Source: JBBROS01 sp965217935 (GTDB taxonomy: Bacteria; Pseudomonadota; Alphaproteobacteria; Acetobacterales; Acetobacteraceae). Taken from it: a stretch of 64,000 nt of DNA. The notes under the pieces were generated by a model that saw only the letters and a program-made list of their open reading frames with translations, had not been told where the DNA came from and ran no database searches. Made by a program: the position numbers and the translations under genes. Positions within the stretch are counted from its first letter, which is position 1; every line of letters begins with the position of its first letter. Location of the stretch: positions 3,782,001-3,846,000 of the forward strand of contig OZ244581.1 in assembly GCA_965217935.1 (NCBI GenBank). Direction: 5' to 3'. This document shows positions 61,856 through 64,000 of the stretch, piece after piece.

Positions 61856-61990
61856 TGGTCGATTGCCTCTTGCCGTGCGGTGCAGTCTACAGGGACTGTT
61901 ATGGCAGGTTTGCGAAACGGATACACGCTCGCCTCGATCGGATTTCCATGAGGTCGTTGCAAGCGAACCCGTAACCAAGGGATGGGAACG

Positions 61991-62470
61991 ATGAAGCCTT
62001 ATTTGCTCGCCTTGTGCATGCTTTCCACCCCGGCCCTCGCCGCGCCGCGGACGGTCGCGATCTTCGATTTCAACATGGTCAACACGTCGCCGGCGGCGAC
62101 GACGGCGGACGAGACTGCCCGGCTGCAGTCGCTTGACCGGCAGCTTCATGCGGCCCTGGCGGCGCTGGGGCGTTATGAGCCGGTCGATGTCGGACCGGTG
62201 CGCGGGGAGCTTGCCAATGTCCGGTCCATCCGCGGCTGCAACGGGTGCGAGCTGGACCTTGCGCGCAAGGCTGGCGCGGAGCTGGCGGCCTATGGCTGGG
62301 TGCAGAAGGTCAGCAACCTGATCCTGAACATCAACGTGGTGATCGAGGACGCGAAGACGGGGCAGGTGCTGAAGGCGGAGAGCGTCGATATCCGCGGCAA
62401 CACCGATGAATCTTGGCGCCGGGGGCTGCGCTACCTGATCAACGAGCGCATGTTCCGCAGCGAGAACTGA
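61991..62470 (+). CDS. DUF2380 exported protein
   Basis: A 159-residue exported protein. A signal peptide (MKPYLLALCMLSTPALA) is followed by RTVAIFDFNMVNTSP and a fold typical of DUF2380, with two cysteines in RGCNGCELDLARKAGAEL (near 75-92). GWVQKVSNLILNINVVIEDA and RGLRYLINERMF complete it. The ATG at 61991 is chosen; another lies 9 bases upstream. DUF2380 genes are often found beside quinoprotein dehydrogenase clusters, but their role is unknown. It starts the rightward group that continues with a binding protein and a permease. Confidence 0.8.
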   Translation: MKPYLLALCMLSTPALAAPRTVAIFDFNMVNTSPAATTADETARLQSLDRQLHAALAALGRYEPVDVGPVRGELANVRSIRGCNGCELDLARKAGAELAAYGWVQKVSNLILNINVVIEDAKTGQVLKAESVDIRGNTDESWRRGLRYLINERMFRSEN

Positions 62471-62505
62471 GCGCCGGGCAACGGCGCCCGCTTGGGAGGA
62501 TGCCG

Positions 62506-63495
62506 ATGATCGCTCGCCGGACTTTGCTGCTGGCCTCGCTTGCTTGCGCGCGGCCGATCGTGTCGCACGCGGAGGACACACCGCTGATCCGGGTGGGCAC
62601 GCTCCGGTTCGGCACGGTCGGCTGGGAGCTCGACGTGATGCGGCATCACCGGCTCGACGCGGCGGCCGGGGTGCGGGTGGCGCCGGTGGAGTTCGCGGCG
62701 TCGCAGGCGACCCAGGTGGCGCTGCAGGCGGGGCGCGTCGACGCGATCGTGCAGGATTGGCTCTGGGTGTCGCGACAGCGGAATTCAGGGGCGGATTGGA
62801 CGTTCTCGCCGACCTCGGCCGCGGTGGGCGCGGTGGTGGTTCCGGCGCAGTCCCCGGTGCAGGGCGTGGAGGCGCTGCGCGGGCGGCGCCTGGGCATCGC
62901 GGGCAGCCCGCTGGACAAGAGCTGGCTGATCGTGCGCGCCTATGCCGAGAAGCGGTTCGGCCTCGACCTGGACCAAGCGGCGGAGAAGACGTTCGGGCCT
63001 CCGCCCCTGCTGCTGGAACAGCTCCGCGCCGGCCGGCTGGACGCGATGCTGACCTACTGGCCGTTCGCGGCGCGGGCCGAGGCGGATGGGATGCGGCAGG
63101 CGCTCACGGTGGAGGCGGCTTTGCAGGGGCTTGGGTTGCCGGGCGGGTTGCCGATGCTTGGCTGGGTGTTCTCGGCTGGCTGGGCCGAGCGGCACCGGGC
63201 GGGGGTACGGAAGTTTCTGACCGCGTCCGCGAAGGCCCAAGCGATCCTCGGCAGTTCGGATGCGGAGTGGCAGCGGATCGCGCCGTTGACCGGTGCGGGG
63301 AGCGAGGCCGAGCTGGCGCGGCTGCGGGCTTGGTATCGCAGCGGCATTCCCGGCCCGGCGCACGCGGAGCAGGAGCGGGGCGCGGGGCGTCTGTATGACA
63401 TCCTGGCCGCGATCGGGGGGGCGGACTTGGTGGGGCGGGCCGAACATTTGGCGCCCGGCACGTTCTGGCACGGCGAAGCCGCGTCCGCTGGGTAG
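62506..63495 (+). CDS. SsuA/NrtA-like ABC binding protein
   Basis: Periplasmic binding protein of 329 residues. The signal is MIARRTLLLASLACARPIVSHA, with an RR pair. Mature blocks are LIRVGTLRFGTVGWELDVMRHH (about 25-46), DAIVQDWLWVS (about 84-94) and RLGIAGSPLDKSWLIVRAYAEK, similar to NMT1/SsuA-type proteins for sulfonates, nitrate or thiamine precursors. The ATG at 62506 is 6-7 bp after ggagg, whereas the ATG at 62500 lies against it. The substrate is unknown; its position beside the xox genes raises a link with quinoprotein metabolism. Confidence 0.88.
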   Translation: MIARRTLLLASLACARPIVSHAEDTPLIRVGTLRFGTVGWELDVMRHHRLDAAAGVRVAPVEFAASQATQVALQAGRVDAIVQDWLWVSRQRNSGADWTFSPTSAAVGAVVVPAQSPVQGVEALRGRRLGIAGSPLDKSWLIVRAYAEKRFGLDLDQAAEKTFGPPPLLLEQLRAGRLDAMLTYWPFAARAEADGMRQALTVEAALQGLGLPGGLPMLGWVFSAGWAERHRAGVRKFLTASAKAQAILGSSDAEWQRIAPLTGAGSEAELARLRAWYRSGIPGPAHAEQERGAGRLYDILAAIGGADLVGRAEHLAPGTFWHGEAASAG

Positions 63496-63496
63496 G

Positions 63497-64000
63497 GTGG
63501 CGCTCACCCGGCTGCTGCCGATCGCGTTTCTGCTGCTGATCTGGGAGGCGGCGGCGCGTTGGGGCGGGAGCCGGCTGTTCCCGCCGCCGAGCGCGGTTGT
63601 CGCGGCTATGGTCGGCGAGGCGGTCTCGGGCCAGCTTTTACGCAATCTTGCCATCACGCTCGGGCGGGTCGGATGCGCGTTCGTCATCGCGATGGCCGGG
63701 GGCAGCGCGCTCGGCATCGCGATGGGGCGGTCGCGGCGGCTCGACCTGCTGCTCGACACGCCGCTCACGATCCTGCTGAACCTGCCGGCCCTGGTGGGGA
63801 TCGTGCTGCTGTATGTTTGGTTCGGGCTGAGCGAGGCGACGGCGATCGCGGCGGTGGCGCTGAACAAGCTGCCCAACACCGCGGTGACGCTGCGCGAGGG
63901 CGCGCGGACGCTGGACCCGCGTCTGGCCGAGATGGCGCAGAGCTTCCGCATGGGGCGCGGCGCCGTGCTGCGGCACGTCGTGCTGCCGCAGCTTTACCCG
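63497..64000 (+). CDS. ABC permease, SsuC-like (cut by window end)
   Basis: The open frame from GTG (63497) runs to the window edge, giving 168 residues. An N-terminal hydrophobic segment (LLPIAFLLLIWEAAARWGG) is followed by LFPPPSAVVAAM, LRNLAITLGRVGCAFVIAMAGGSALGIAMG and the beginning of the EAA-type coupling loop (EGARTLDPRLAEMAQSFRMGRG). The spacing from the preceding binding-protein stop is 1 bp, so both are in one operon. A GTG start was chosen because no ATG lies near. The remaining third, and probably an ATPase gene, lie beyond the window. Confidence 0.85.
   Translation, partial: MALTRLLPIAFLLLIWEAAARWGGSRLFPPPSAVVAAMVGEAVSGQLLRNLAITLGRVGCAFVIAMAGGSALGIAMGRSRRLDLLLDTPLTILLNLPALVGIVLLYVWFGLSEATAIAAVALNKLPNTAVTLREGARTLDPRLAEMAQSFRMGRGAVLRHVVLPQLYP

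Noticed and set aside
61856..62581. N-terminal extension of the MT-A70 gene by over 240 codons
   Set aside because: That region is antisense to the DUF2380 gene and Arg/Pro-rich; the enzyme's conserved part begins just before DPPW.

Overview
The window is dense, very GC-rich bacterial chromosome (overlapping stop/start codons, GTG and TTG starts, almost no spacers). Its gene content suggests an alphaproteobacterium, probably Rhodospirillales/Acetobacteraceae: an aerobic-type cobalamin cluster built around CobG and CobN, a lanthanide-type methanol dehydrogenase (XoxF), a GlpSTPQV-type glycerol ABC transporter, a DUF1217 flagellar-associated protein and a PEP-CTERM protein. The family-level placement is inference. 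No rRNA, tRNA, CRISPR array, insertion sequence or prophage was seen.

Layout. 1-10.2 kb: housekeeping genes (SDR oxidoreductase, fumC, GNAT, Hsp33, a lipoprotein, HrpB helicase) leading into a serine protease / response regulator / histidine kinase operon. 10.2-14.5 kb: rpe, a heparinase-like protein, and an alkylation-repair pair (Ada plus an Oxygenase-NA family dioxygenase). 14.5-17.8 kb: a branched-chain amino-acid-type ABC transporter (livFGMH) without a binding protein. 18-19.7 kb: an orphan PEP-CTERM protein and a DUF1217 protein. 19.7-37.9 kb: a nearly continuous cobalamin-synthesis region (cbiB, cobQ, cobO, cobU, a cobalamin riboswitch, DUF1636, cobW, cobN, cobG, cobH, cobI, cobJ, cobK, cobL, cobE, cobM, cbiD, cobB). 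38-40 kb: a hydrolase, a small unknown and a nitroreductase. 40-47.6 kb: glycerol kinase and glycerol ABC uptake genes. 47.8-50.5 kb: an FkbM methyltransferase and a lone HyuB-type gene. 50.5-64 kb: a methanol-oxidation island (two unknown secreted proteins, xoxF, xoxG, xoxJ, a CXXCW protein). It is followed by a five-gene ABC cluster of the PedA1A2BC/Lut type, which is a good candidate for lanthanide uptake, then a DUF2380 protein and an SsuA/NrtA-like transporter that runs off the end. A two-gene restriction-modification system (BglII-family nuclease plus MT-A70 methyltransferase) sits inside this island.

How the genes work together. XoxF oxidises methanol in the periplasm with PQQ and a lanthanide, XoxG carries electrons away, and the neighbouring ABC system would supply the metal. 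Glycerol enters through GlpSTPQV and is phosphorylated by GlpK. The cob genes make the corrin ring from precorrin-2 to adenosylcobinamide-GDP. CbiD is present where the classical aerobic pathway uses CobF.

The least expected structures are non-coding. One is a dispersed 46-bp hairpin family (five copies at 871, 10186, 41641, 48713 and 55967). Its loop and bulge are conserved, four of the five copies lie at or on gene stop codons, and three are followed at a fixed distance by a second hairpin of variable sequence but preserved pairing. Another is a 134-bp tandem duplication at the cobL/cobE junction that creates an intact 45-codon hybrid ORF. A third is a perfect 19-bp palindrome upstream of xoxF.
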